Shown one piece after another: positions 49,729 through 57,934 of a stretch of 64,000 nt of DNA. The number at the start of each line of letters is the position of its first letter. The stretch's first letter is position 1. The notes beneath the pieces were generated by a model. It was given only the letters and a program-made list of their open reading frames with translations, was not told the origin of the DNA and searched no databases. A program made the position numbers and the translations under genes. This stretch comes from Fictibacillus arsenicus (GTDB taxonomy: Bacteria > Bacillota > Bacilli > Bacillales > Fictibacillaceae), in contig NZ_MQMF01000002.1 of the NCBI RefSeq assembly GCF_001999465.1, positions 868,001-932,000 on the forward strand. Reading direction: 5' to 3'.

Positions 49729-50538
49729 ATGGATTTAAAAGAACTATTGATCTACACCTTTTTCGGTATGGTTCAAGGTTTCACTGAACCTATTCCTGTA
49801 TCTTCAAGCGGCCATCTTGTAATTGTTCAATACTTTATGGGTATTGAAGTAAAGGATTTAAACTTTGAAGTGCTGGTTAACTTCGCTTCTCTTCTGGCTG
49901 TTCTGCTTGTTTATAAAAATGACCTATACGAGCTTATTAAGAATACGTTCGCTTATTTATCCACTAGAAAAGAGGAATATAAATCTGATTTTATGTTCTC
50001 TGTCTATTTAGTTCTTGCGACTATTCCTGTTGCAGTTCTTGGAATTCTTTTTGAAGAAATGATTGGAGAGCATTTAAAAGGAATCCAGCAAGTTGGCTTT
50101 GCCCTCCTTGCTACAGCCGTTGCATTATATCTGATCAGAAACTTGAAGGGATATAAAGGAGACAAGCGCCTGACTGTAAAGGATGCCGTTGTCGTTGGAT
50201 TCGCACAAGCTGTAGCGCTGATTCCAGGAATTAGCCGCTCAGGTGCAACGATTGTAGCATGTATGGCGCTCGGCATGAAACAAGATACAGCTCTTCGTTT
50301 TTCTTTCTTCTTATATATACCTGTAAGCCTGGGAACTTTTTTATTGTCTATAGGAGACATCGCAGGATCATCTAACTTCAGTGAGATGGCATTGCCTTAT
50401 GCAGGTGCATTTATTGCATCTCTCATCTTTTCCTATTTTTCACTGAAATGGTTCATGGGGATTATGAAACGCGGCAACCTTGGTTATTTCGCTTTATATT
50501 GTCTTGTGGCTGGATTGTTTATTGTGTTTTATTTCTAA
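49729..50538 (+). CDS. uppP: Undecaprenyl-diphosphatase
   Basis: A 269-residue polytopic membrane phosphatase of the BacA/UppP family. Hallmark motifs are [18 protein letters not shown] near the N-terminus and [13 protein letters not shown] near residue 170; the catalytic Glu, Ser, His and Arg lie in these loops. It dephosphorylates undecaprenyl diphosphate for reuse as carrier in wall synthesis and can confer bacitracin tolerance. The ATG at 49729 is eight bases after AAAGGTGA; the GTG at 49717 overlaps that site. Confidence 0.93.
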   Translation: MDLKELLIYTFFGMVQGFTEPIPVSSSGHLVIVQYFMGIEVKDLNFEVLVNFASLLAVLLVYKNDLYELIKNTFAYLSTRKEEYKSDFMFSVYLVLATIPVAVLGILFEEMIGEHLKGIQQVGFALLATAVALYLIRNLKGYKGDKRLTVKDAVVVGFAQAVALIPGISRSGATIVACMALGMKQDTALRFSFFLYIPVSLGTFLLSIGDIAGSSNFSEMALPYAGAFIASLIFSYFSLKWFMGIMKRGNLGYFALYCLVAGLFIVFYF

Positions 50539-50670
50539 AAATAGGGGCTGTCCCAAATTTTTTATTTTTCCAAAATAAAAAATAAAGATAATAGTGAGTT
50601 TTTTAAAATAGCAGTAAATAAATAGTGTATGACTGCAAAATTTTTATCATTTTGAGTCAGCCTCTTTTTG

Positions 50671-50982
50671 TTATTCTCCAGCCAATTCTACGGTATCCAG
50701 ATTGATCTCTCTCTTAAGTACCATTTTGTTTTCTTTTTCATTATAGAAGTAGACTTTCATTTGATTATCCTCTACCTGCTCCGCATCACCGCTAAATAAA
50801 CCAAAATACCCATTTCCAAGCGGAACAAGGTTTTTATGAAATTCACTTCTTTGGTAATGCATATCGTCGTAATTGTGATCAACCGTTACATTGCTCCCGT
50901 CTGTAAAGAAAAGCATTATAATCGCAATAACGATTAATGTGATCCGAATCCTGCGCAGCTCATCACTAAAGTCAGAATACAT
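50671..50982 (-). CDS. Small membrane-anchored protein of unknown function
   Basis: A 103-residue protein. The ATG at 50982 follows GAGGG by seven bases. A hydrophobic anchor (IRITLIVIAIIMLFF, about residues 12-27) is followed by a polar, beta-rich extracellular domain with FGLFSGDAEQVEDNQMKVYFYNEKENKMV. No family recognised. The 130 nt towards uppP hold an imperfect long-range hairpin (AGGGGCTG near 50543 with CAGCCTCT near 50659) that may end both transcripts. Confidence 0.5.
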   Translation of the reverse strand: MYSDFSDELRRIRITLIVIAIIMLFFTDGSNVTVDHNYDDMHYQRSEFHKNLVPLGNGYFGLFSGDAEQVEDNQMKVYFYNEKENKMVLKREINLDTVELAGE

Positions 50983-51152
50983 AATTTTTCCCTCTTTTCT
51001 TTGCACCCTTTTAATTTTACCATAAAAAGGAATATTGGATTAATATATGACTTTAAAAAATTTGATTCCTTTGATGGAAGACTTATCCATTTAGAAGTGT
51101 TATTCTGATTATTGGAAAATAAACACCAGATAAGAAAGGATGCTGACTTCAA

Positions 51153-51803
51153 GTGGATTTTATTTTGGACAATAAATGGGCGTTTCTTATTCTAGCGGAA
51201 GTCATTTTCTGGGTATCTACTCTTTCGTTTTTGATCGTAAGGTACTGGTTTAATCTGAAAAGTCTGAGCATCGCCTTCTTTGTATTATTTATAGTAAACG
51301 ATTTATGGATTGCCACAATGGGTTATTTTGATTATATGAGGACCGGTGAGTTTTCTGCTTATCAAATCATTATTTTAATCGTCATCGCGTATGCATTTCT
51401 TTACGGAAAAAGTGATTTTCAAAAACTTGATATATTTATACAGCGAAAAGTGGCAAAATGGCGAGGGCTGCCAGAACCCAAATTAAGGAATATTAAAACA
51501 CTTTATGGGACAGAGCATGCAAAACAAGAAAGAAGAAATTTTTATGGGCACTTATTCATCTTCTCAGCGGTCCAAGTGTTGTTCTTTTTTATGTTTGGTT
51601 TATCCGATGTTGTCTCCTCTATTCAACTCGATACCCTGTTTGAAGATTGGTTTGATCAGAATGAAACAACTTTGTTCTATAAAAATGATACAGCCAATAA
51701 CGTTACCCGTATTTGGGCTCTCATTCTTGCGATCGATTTCTTCTTTTCTTTGTCGTACACCATTTTTCCTAAAAAAGAAAAACAACTTACACGTTCAGTA
51801 TAA
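51153..51803 (+). CDS. Integral membrane protein of unknown function
   Basis: A 216-residue protein starting at GTG, with AAAGGA about 12 nt upstream. Three membrane helices occupy the first ~90 residues. A cytosolic basic loop follows (RKVAKWRGLPEPKLRNIKTLYGTEHAKQERRN), and two helices lie near residues 130-150 and 190-205. Its length and pattern suggest an uncharacterised Bacillaceae membrane protein. No motif recognised. Confidence 0.6.
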   Translation: MDFILDNKWAFLILAEVIFWVSTLSFLIVRYWFNLKSLSIAFFVLFIVNDLWIATMGYFDYMRTGEFSAYQIIILIVIAYAFLYGKSDFQKLDIFIQRKVAKWRGLPEPKLRNIKTLYGTEHAKQERRNFYGHLFIFSAVQVLFFFMFGLSDVVSSIQLDTLFEDWFDQNETTLFYKNDTANNVTRIWALILAIDFFFSLSYTIFPKKEKQLTRSV

Positions 51804-51883
51804 AATGCTGTTTCCAGTTATGGTAACCGGTTATGTTATCCTTTTAAGTTATGTAAATACAAAAATAGTTAAATAAAATAAAA

Positions 51884-51931
51884 GACGGGGCTGCCAAAAA
51901 AGTAAAATAAACTTACTTTTGGAACCCCGTC
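51884..51931. terminator. Bidirectional long hairpin terminator
   Basis: GACGGGG...CCAAAAA-AGTAA pairs with TTACTTTTGG...CCCCGTC, with small bulges. It sits between convergent genes and has T-rich flanks on both strands. It resembles the hairpin at 24705-24747. Confidence 0.8.
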
Positions 51932-51941
51932 ATTTTTTATG

Positions 51942-53465
51942 TTATTCAGATTTAGGCATTTCTTTAGAAGATGTTTTAACTCTCTCATTCCCCATCATCA
52001 AAATAACAATGGCTGAGATGGCAATCGGAATAAGTGCATACGTGAAAACAGTACTGATTGAACCAGACACTGAAGCAGTTATGCTTTCAAGAACTTCATC
52101 TGGTATTTTAGATCTCTCTTCGGGTTGGAATACCTTTTGAGGATCTATGCTGCTGAATGTTCCTTTCGCTGCTTCCCCCTGCCCCTGCAGGTTCTCACTT
52201 AATTTTTCATAGAAAGCCCTGTTCTGAAGTGCTCCAAAAATGGTTACACCTATCGTCATCCCTAAAGAACGAAGAAATGCGTTTGTTGAGTTGGCAGATC
52301 CTCGGTGACGAAACTCCATTCCATTAATCGTTGCTGTCGGCAACAATGAAAATGAAAAGCCCATACCAAATCCAACTAATATCATAAATAAGGTAAGCAT
52401 CAATCTTGTAGTATCAGGTGTTATTCCACTAAGCAGATACATCCCTGTGAAATAAGCAATGACAGAAACAATCATAAGATTTCGGAAGGTTGTCTTGGTC
52501 TGGAATATACCACCCACCATGCTTCCCGCTACAGAACCCAGCATCATTGGCGTAAGGATCATTCCAGCACTCGTTGCTGACCCGCCATACACTGCTTGAA
52601 CAAAAATCGGAATAAATACAGCCAAAATGATAAATGTGCCGCCATATAAAAAGCCTAAAATTTGAGATGTTGCAAAAAGACGTCTTTTAAACATCCAAAA
52701 TGATATGATCGGCTCGGTAGCTTTTTGTTCCACCGCAAAGAAAACGATAAAAAGGACGGTAAAGATCGTGAACAAAGCGACGATTGGCGTAGAGTCCCAT
52801 GCGTATGCCTTCCCGCCTAGTTCAAGGGCAAACATTAAACTCACGACTGCTAAAACAAGAGTGATGGCACCCCACCAGTCAATTTGTTGTTCACGGTGTT
52901 CAAGGGTTTCACTATAATACCGGTAAATGAGATAAAAGGATGCTGCCCCAATCGGAACATTAATATAAAATACCCAATGCCAGCTGATAGCGTCCGTAAT
53001 GAACGCTCCTAGCAAAGGACCAAGGACACTCGACGTACCAAATACAGCTCCGAGAAGCCCTGTCATCTTTCCCCTTTTCTCAGGTGGAAAGATGTCAAAA
53101 ACAATGGTAAAAGCGATCGGCATTAGTGCCCCGCCGCCAATTCCCTGAATGGCACGAAACGCAATCAGCTGTTCCATACTTTGTGCCAGTCCGCAGAGCA
53201 TTGAGCCCATGAGGAATACCACTAGTCCGAAAATAAAGAACCGCTTTCTTCCATACATGTCTGAAAGTTTGCCATAGATCGGCATTCCTGCCATAACAGC
53301 AACCATATAAGATCCTGTAACCCAAACAAATTTATCAAAGCCCCCAAGGTCTGCAACAATCGTCCCCATCGCGGTAGCAACGATCGTGTTGTCCATGGCA
53401 GCCATTAATATACCAAGCAATAAACCAGCAACAACTAATTTAATATTGCTTTCCTTATGTACCAT
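51942..53465 (-). CDS. DHA2-family (EmrB/QacA type) drug exporter
   Basis: A 507-residue, 14-helix MFS exporter. Motif A is GKLSDMYGRKRFFIFGL. Motif C lies in helix 5 (GLLGAVFGTSSVLGPLLGAFI). The helix 1 motif is LLLGILMAAMDNTIVATAMGTI, characteristic of DHA2 with the acidic residue. The ATG at 53465 follows AGGAG by eight bases; the frame upstream to 53546 is not supported. The proton-driven family expels cationic or lipophilic drugs. No adjacent regulator gene is present. Confidence 0.88.
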   Translation of the reverse strand: MVHKESNIKLVVAGLLLGILMAAMDNTIVATAMGTIVADLGGFDKFVWVTGSYMVAVMAGMPIYGKLSDMYGRKRFFIFGLVVFLMGSMLCGLAQSMEQLIAFRAIQGIGGGALMPIAFTIVFDIFPPEKRGKMTGLLGAVFGTSSVLGPLLGAFITDAISWHWVFYINVPIGAASFYLIYRYYSETLEHREQQIDWWGAITLVLAVVSLMFALELGGKAYAWDSTPIVALFTIFTVLFIVFFAVEQKATEPIISFWMFKRRLFATSQILGFLYGGTFIILAVFIPIFVQAVYGGSATSAGMILTPMMLGSVAGSMVGGIFQTKTTFRNLMIVSVIAYFTGMYLLSGITPDTTRLMLTLFMILVGFGMGFSFSLLPTATINGMEFRHRGSANSTNAFLRSLGMTIGVTIFGALQNRAFYEKLSENLQGQGEAAKGTFSSIDPQKVFQPEERSKIPDEVLESITASVSGSISTVFTYALIPIAISAIVILMMGNERVKTSSKEMPKSE

Positions 53466-53721
53466 CTTGCCATCTCCTAAATTATCCTTAATAAGCTTAA
53501 GTATACATGAGGGACTGACCCCCAACAATTTATTTCCCACTCTCATTTTAAGTTTTTGCTTAGGGTGTTTCCTTCATTTCACACCCATTTTGACAAGAGT
53601 TTTATTTTTCCAGCCATACCATCCATACATTTCAGACAATTATTTCTCTATAAACAGCAAGTGTGACTTGGCAGTTAATATGCTTTATACTAGAACTATG
53701 TTATAAAGGGTGGGATTTTGG

Positions 53722-54168
53722 ATGGCTCAACATGTATTTCATTTAAAAGCACATTGGCCTGGCGGTCGGAATGACACTGGCTCAATTGCAACGAGGAATC
53801 TTAAAACGATTGTTTCGATTCCGCCAGAAATGGACGGTCCTGGAATTGGAACAAACCCAGACGAAATGCTATTAGGAGCAGCTGCAACTTGCTATATCAT
53901 CACACTTGCTGCCATGATAGAGCGAAGCAAGGTGGATAAAATAGATTTAACGATGGAATCAGAAGGATTTGTTGACGTTACAAATGGTATGATCACTTAC
54001 GAAAAGATCATCCACCGCCCAATCGTCACGATCAAACATGAGCAGCAAAAAAACATTTCGACACTTTTGCATAAACTCGCCATAAAAGCCGAACATTCGT
54101 GTATGATTTCAAGAGCATTGAAAGGTAATGTCGAAGTAGACACGATTTTGACGATAAAAACACAGTGA
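53722..54168 (+). CDS. OsmC/Ohr family protein
   Basis: A 148-residue OsmC-fold protein with the two redox cysteines, Cys57 (LLGAAATCYI) and Cys127 (KAEHSCMISRAL). The HWPGGRNDTGSI start and the NPDEMLLGA motif place it in the YmaD/SACOL-type subgroup. Such proteins reduce organic hydroperoxides with thiols. The ATG at 53722 follows AAGGGTGG; a GTG at 53710 is possible but less likely. Confidence 0.85.
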   Translation: MAQHVFHLKAHWPGGRNDTGSIATRNLKTIVSIPPEMDGPGIGTNPDEMLLGAAATCYIITLAAMIERSKVDKIDLTMESEGFVDVTNGMITYEKIIHRPIVTIKHEQQKNISTLLHKLAIKAEHSCMISRALKGNVEVDTILTIKTQ

Positions 54169-54300
54169 ATTACCGAGAATAAGTCTTGCGTTACCTGTAC
54201 TTTCCAAATTTATTATGATACCATAAAAGTTAACGAAGGAAAATATTTTATTATTTGGGTTCTTAGGTGATCCCCCATAATAGGAAGGGGACGATGTATC

Positions 54301-54528
54301 ATGAACCAACAAGATGTAAAATCCATACTGTTAAACTTGCAGAACAAACAATATATTGAATCTGATATTACACATACCTTTAGTGAAAACAACAATGCCG
54401 TTTTTTCTGTTAAGTACTCCAAGAGCGAGAATACTTTCGAAGTTATTCAGATTGAGACTAACTCCCTAGAGAAGTTTACAGACGTAGAATCTGCCGTTCA
54501 TTCGATCAGCACAATGATTATCAAATAG
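54301..54528 (+). CDS. Small cytosolic protein of unknown function
   Basis: A 75-residue acidic protein with GGAAGGGGACG before the ATG. It begins MNQQDVKSILLNLQNKQYIESD and ends in a short helix (DVESAVHSISTMIIK). A strong terminator follows. No family recognised. Confidence 0.55.
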   Translation: MNQQDVKSILLNLQNKQYIESDITHTFSENNNAVFSVKYSKSENTFEVIQIETNSLEKFTDVESAVHSISTMIIK

Positions 54529-54556
54529 AGAAAAAGTTGATTCTTCTTTTTTATTA

Positions 54557-54590
54557 AAAGAGGTTACCATGATTCATGGCAGCCTCTTTT
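54557..54590. terminator. Terminator between convergent genes
   Basis: AAAAGAGG pairs with CCTCTTTT, with an inner CCATG/CATGG stem. T runs lie on both sides. Confidence 0.8.
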
Positions 54591-54606
54591 TTGTTTGTCT
54601 TTTTAA

Positions 54607-54987
54607 TTAGCGTAAAATCCAGTCATTCCCGTCTATCCTGTTAAAATGATATTTTATAGAAGTCATCACATAAACAATAGCTCCTTGTTCTCCATTTTCC
54701 GTTGTCACTTTAACTGTGATTCGCTCATACAGATTATTGGTACCATTCTCTTCATAACCTTCAAGCTTATCGAGTTCTTTTAGCTGTTCAGATGTAACTC
54801 TATAAAGCTCACCTCTCACAGGTATTTTACTGCTCTCACATACTAAGGCCGGATAGCCCCATCCTGTATCATAAAGCTGTCCTTCAATCGTACAATTCTC
54901 GCCTAAACACTCCGCTTCGTTCAGATAATAGGAATATTTCTCACCTTTTCGCAAAGTACCATAAACAAATACAAGATGACTGTTCAT
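54607..54987 (-). CDS. Gamma-glutamylcyclotransferase-family protein
   Basis: A 126-residue GGCT/AIG2-fold protein. The substrate-binding loop is LVFVYGTLRKGEKYSYYL and the likely catalytic Glu lies in LDKLEGYEENG. The ATG at 54987 has AAGGAGGG nine bases upstream; the frame further upstream is not supported. Members release 5-oxoproline from gamma-glutamyl compounds. The exact substrate is unknown. Confidence 0.85.
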   Translation of the reverse strand: MNSHLVFVYGTLRKGEKYSYYLNEAECLGENCTIEGQLYDTGWGYPALVCESSKIPVRGELYRVTSEQLKELDKLEGYEENGTNNLYERITVKVTTENGEQGAIVYVMTSIKYHFNRIDGNDWILR

Positions 54988-55103
54988 TTTATAGGACCCT
55001 CCTTGTTTATCATCTATACCCTTAGACCATTTCGTTAAGAATACCCCCCTACATACAAAAACCTCAAACACATTCCATGTTCAAGGTTTCATCACACAAT
55101 ATT

Positions 55104-55388
55104 CTATTTAGGCTCTAAAATTGTCTGTTGTGTGGGAATCCCGCCAATCGGTACAGTTCGTTCAAAAAATTCATAAAGCTTCCCATCCACTAGGAACTTC
55201 CGGCCGCCTTTATAGACAGCTTGCTTTCCTTCTTTCTTTAATTCTACCTCGATGGCTTCCGCATACTCTTTCAAATCAATATAGCGATTATCCAATGTTA
55301 GGGTAATGGTTCCCTTTTTATATCCCAGCAGCCAATTCAGAAAGAAGAGCGCAAATAGAAACGCTATAAGAGTGTACAATAGCAACAT
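55104..55388 (-). CDS. Small membrane-anchored protein
   Basis: A 94-residue protein with one N-terminal membrane helix (LLLYTLIAFLFALFFLNWLLG) and a cytosolic or surface alpha/beta domain (YIDLKEYAEAIEVELKKEGKQAVYKGGRKFLVDGKLYEF). GAGAGGAGAG precedes the ATG. Not recognised. It lies 35 nt after the gene at 55424 on the same strand. Confidence 0.55.
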   Translation of the reverse strand: MLLLYTLIAFLFALFFLNWLLGYKKGTITLTLDNRYIDLKEYAEAIEVELKKEGKQAVYKGGRKFLVDGKLYEFFERTVPIGGIPTQQTILEPK

Positions 55389-55423
55389 TATGACAGTCTC
55401 TCCTCTCTTAGAAACAACAATTT

Positions 55424-55747
55424 CTATTTCACATCAATAATGTGTTCGTTCCTCTTTTTACGGCCGCCTCTTGCTGCATCAACAAACAATACAAGCGCAG
55501 TAACGATATGCATGATCATTCCGAGTATCGGTACAAAGCCAACAACTGATGTGATTAATCCTAGGACACTTCCGTAAAATCTTTCTTTTTGCACCATACA
55601 AATAATCAATGTAACCAAGTGGAGAACAAACATAAACTGAAGCGGTGCCCATCCAGAACCTAAAATGATAAGTCCTCCTAAGAATGGAATTCCAAGAAAT
55701 GCTTCAATACCGCCAGTTACCCATTTCAAAAGTCTCGATATACCCAT
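55424..55747 (-). CDS. Small multi-helix membrane protein
   Basis: A 107-residue protein with three to four hydrophobic segments (LGIPFLGGLIILGSGW, FMFVLHLVTLIICMV, VLGLITSVVGFVPILGMIMHIVTALVLFV) and a basic tail (RGGRKKRNEH). GAGGAGGTT precedes the ATG. It lies in a minus-strand series after the VanZ gene. Function unknown. Confidence 0.6.
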   Translation of the reverse strand: MGISRLLKWVTGGIEAFLGIPFLGGLIILGSGWAPLQFMFVLHLVTLIICMVQKERFYGSVLGLITSVVGFVPILGMIMHIVTALVLFVDAARGGRKKRNEHIIDVK

Positions 55748-55769
55748 GAGACAACCTCCTCAATAATTT

Positions 55770-56333
55770 CTATCCTATATTACGATTCATAAACGAAAAA
55801 GTTTCCAGTTTCAAAATTTTAGCAGTTCCTTTAAAAGCAGCCATTCCGCTCATTGTTCCTGTGGTGTTTAAGATTAGGTCATCTACATCGAAAGAGCGAT
55901 ATCCCATCTTTAATTGGCACAGCTCCATAAGAAGTGAAACCAAAAAACCAATCATAGTGCCTTTCCAAATTTTCATTTTGGAAAACCTCAATAATAAAGC
56001 AAAACCAAATGGCAAAAATAAAAGAATATTACCGCCTAAATTACGAATTGGAACCATGTAGTAAAAGTGATTAAGAGAATCAACGATACTCTTAAAAGGT
56101 ATTACATTATGGGACCTTTCCAATCCAGTCACAACATGTTGATAGGGATTAAAAAAAGGAAAAGGAAACACGGTTACTAAATAAATTAGCATAAAACCAA
56201 AAGGTATAGCAGCAGTCATTATTTCTCTTTTCATTGAAAACTCTCTTCTCCATATAAAGATGACTGCCCTAACGAAAATCCAAAACAATATAAAAAGCAC
56301 CATTATTATAAGTAATTCGTTCACATTATCCAC
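55770..56333 (-). CDS. VanZ-like membrane protein
   Basis: A 187-residue VanZ-family protein with four to five membrane helices. The signature is NLGGNILLFLPFGFALLLR followed by GFLVSLLMELCQLKMGYRSFDVDDLILNTTGTMSG, the family's conserved Glu and Asp-rich region. The start is GTG. VanZ proteins reduce binding of teicoplanin-type antibiotics or act in envelope homeostasis. No van genes are nearby, so a general envelope role is likelier. Confidence 0.85.
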   Translation of the reverse strand: MDNVNELLIIMVLFILFWIFVRAVIFIWRREFSMKREIMTAAIPFGFMLIYLVTVFPFPFFNPYQHVVTGLERSHNVIPFKSIVDSLNHFYYMVPIRNLGGNILLFLPFGFALLLRFSKMKIWKGTMIGFLVSLLMELCQLKMGYRSFDVDDLILNTTGTMSGMAAFKGTAKILKLETFSFMNRNIG

Positions 56334-56357
56334 TACCCTGTTTTCTTTTCATCGTAA

Positions 56358-56383
56358 CAAAAAACCCCCAATAATTGGAGGTT
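56358..56383 (-). terminator. Terminator of the glutamine-amidotransferase-type gene
   Basis: AACCCCCAAT pairs with ATTGGAGGTT (one mismatch), followed on the minus strand by TTTTTTGTTACG. Confidence 0.7.
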
Positions 56384-56395
56384 TTTGTAAAAACT

Positions 56396-57148
56396 CTATT
56401 TCTTAGTTTTACTTGCCGCTTCTATAAAGGTTGTGATGATCGCCATCATGTTTTTGTTTTCATGTCTTAATTCTTCTGGATGCCATTGTGTCCCAAGCAA
56501 GAATGTAGCTTCTTTGTCTTCAAGCTCAAGAGCTTCAATTATGCCATCTGCAGCTCTTGCCGCCACGCGTAAACCTTTACCTACTTCTCCGATCGCCTGG
56601 TGATGGAAGCTGTTAACTGCTACTTCCTTCTCGCCAACGATATTATAAAGTTTACTATTCTCATCGATCGTCACAGTGTGAGAGGGCTCAGTTCTCGTTG
56701 CAGATGATTGGAAGTGGTTGATGGCGTCTTCGTATTCACTTACGACATCTTGAACAATCGTTCCGCCATAAGAGACATTCAATAAGTGATACCCTCGGCA
56801 CATCGCCAAAATCGCTCTTTCATTTTCGCGTGCTTTTTTTACTAACTCAATTTCAAAATCATCACGATGCTTATTTACTTTTTTCACTTGTGGATGAGGC
56901 TCTTCTCCATAAGTGATGGAACTGATATCCTCACCGCCTGTGAAAATGATTCCGTCACACAATTTAGCATAATAATCCGCTTCCTCAGGTTTTCCCATCG
57001 GAATTACGACAGGAATTCCTCCAGCATCTCTGACTGTTTCTGCAAATTTATTATAAACAACGATGGTATCAACATTTTCATTTTGTGTTTCAATTGTATT
57101 TATAGACATTACAGTACTTGTAAGTCCTATCAATGGTTTATTACTCAT
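56396..57148 (-). CDS. Class I glutamine amidotransferase-like gamma-Glu hydrolase (PuuD type)
   Basis: A 250-residue protein of the peptidase C26/PuuD family. The nucleophile is Cys117 in AILAMCRGYHLLN and the catalytic His/Glu are in LLGTQWHPEELR. The opening KPLIGLTSTV and GIIFTGGEDISSITYGEEPH are typical of gamma-glutamyl-GABA hydrolase. The ATG at 57148 follows GAGAGGAAG. It probably cleaves a gamma-glutamyl amide. No polyamine genes are adjacent, so the substrate is open. Confidence 0.87.
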   Translation of the reverse strand: MSNKPLIGLTSTVMSINTIETQNENVDTIVVYNKFAETVRDAGGIPVVIPMGKPEEADYYAKLCDGIIFTGGEDISSITYGEEPHPQVKKVNKHRDDFEIELVKKARENERAILAMCRGYHLLNVSYGGTIVQDVVSEYEDAINHFQSSATRTEPSHTVTIDENSKLYNIVGEKEVAVNSFHHQAIGEVGKGLRVAARAADGIIEALELEDKEATFLLGTQWHPEELRHENKNMMAIITTFIEAASKTKK

Positions 57149-57312
57149 GGTTATACTTCCTCTCAATTTGTTGTACTTCCTCAAATGTATCCCTTTTGAC
57201 CGGTTACTAAACACCCATTATTTATCATTCCAATAGCTGGCGTGAAATTATTCCCTCAAATGATAATTATGAACTATGTTTCCTTATTCTATGTTTTTAA
57301 GCTGCAAAAGAA

Positions 57313-57338
57313 AAACAGCTCACCCGCGTGAGCTGTTT
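57313..57338 (-). terminator. Terminator of the 61-residue gene
   Basis: AAACAGCTCAC pairs with GTGAGCTGTTT around a CCGC loop, a perfect 11-bp stem with T-rich flanks. Confidence 0.85.
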
Positions 57339-57361
57339 CTGTTTGTTCTTAACAGTACCCA

Positions 57362-57547
57362 TTATTGCATGGGAGTCTGCTGTTTATTTGCTGAATATAC
57401 TAATTCAATGTCACCATTCTCTTTCACACTTTTGACGATATACGTTTTCTCAACACCTTGTTCAGTATTGTGAAAAGTTATCTTATCGCCCTCTTCAAAA
57501 TCTGATGTTCCAGTGTTCCAGATCTTCTCGTCATCCGGTTTTCTCAT
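57362..57547 (-). CDS. Small beta-barrel-like protein of unknown function
   Basis: A 61-residue cytosolic protein. The ATG at 57547 (MRKPDDEKIWNTG) follows AGAGGTGA. The core FEEGDKITFHNTEQGVEKTYIVKSVKENGDIELVY looks like a single SH3- or KOW-like barrel. It resembles the DUF2187/YkvS style only loosely. Single gene with its own terminator. Confidence 0.55.
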   Translation of the reverse strand: MRKPDDEKIWNTGTSDFEEGDKITFHNTEQGVEKTYIVKSVKENGDIELVYSANKQQTPMQ

Positions 57548-57934
57548 AACCTTCACCTCTCGATATCCGATTAACAGCTTCAAAAATATGCAAGACAGTA
57601 CCCTTTCCCCTATTTTCCCTTATCAATGAGAAAATAATCACAAAAAATTACATATAAGTCTTACGATGCATATTCTCTCGGTATTGAGAATCCAGTGAAG
57701 ACCTCAATTTATCACTGGGTTTATTCCGGCTCAATATCGGAACAGTATGTGGTGAAGCTTAAACTCTCTCACCAACCGGTTTTGACAAGAATTTATGGAC
57801 ACCTCTCATATTTTTAGTACGAAGAAACATGAATCATGTAAAATTTGGGTGCCTTATGGTAATACTTCTACTAAGGCTATTAAATACCTTTAAAAATATT
57901 TAAATTCATTAACTATTTACAAAAGATATATTTA
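57548..57934. other. Gene-free stretch with an imperfect palindrome
   Basis: No convincing gene in 387 nt. On the plus strand a start-less open frame of ~60 codons (57650-57820, including TSIYHWVYSGSISEQ and LTRIYGHLSYF) may be a remnant. Within it TATTGAG...CCAGTG (57691-57706) and CACTGG...CTCAATA (57712-57735) form an imperfect inverted repeat. The promoter of the 61-residue gene should lie at the left end. Confidence 0.35.

Noticed and set aside
24705-51931. Hairpins at 24705 and 51884 as a mobile repeat
   Set aside because: They share GGGGCTGCC and AAGTAA segments but are simple terminators in convergent gaps; two copies are not enough to call a repeat family.
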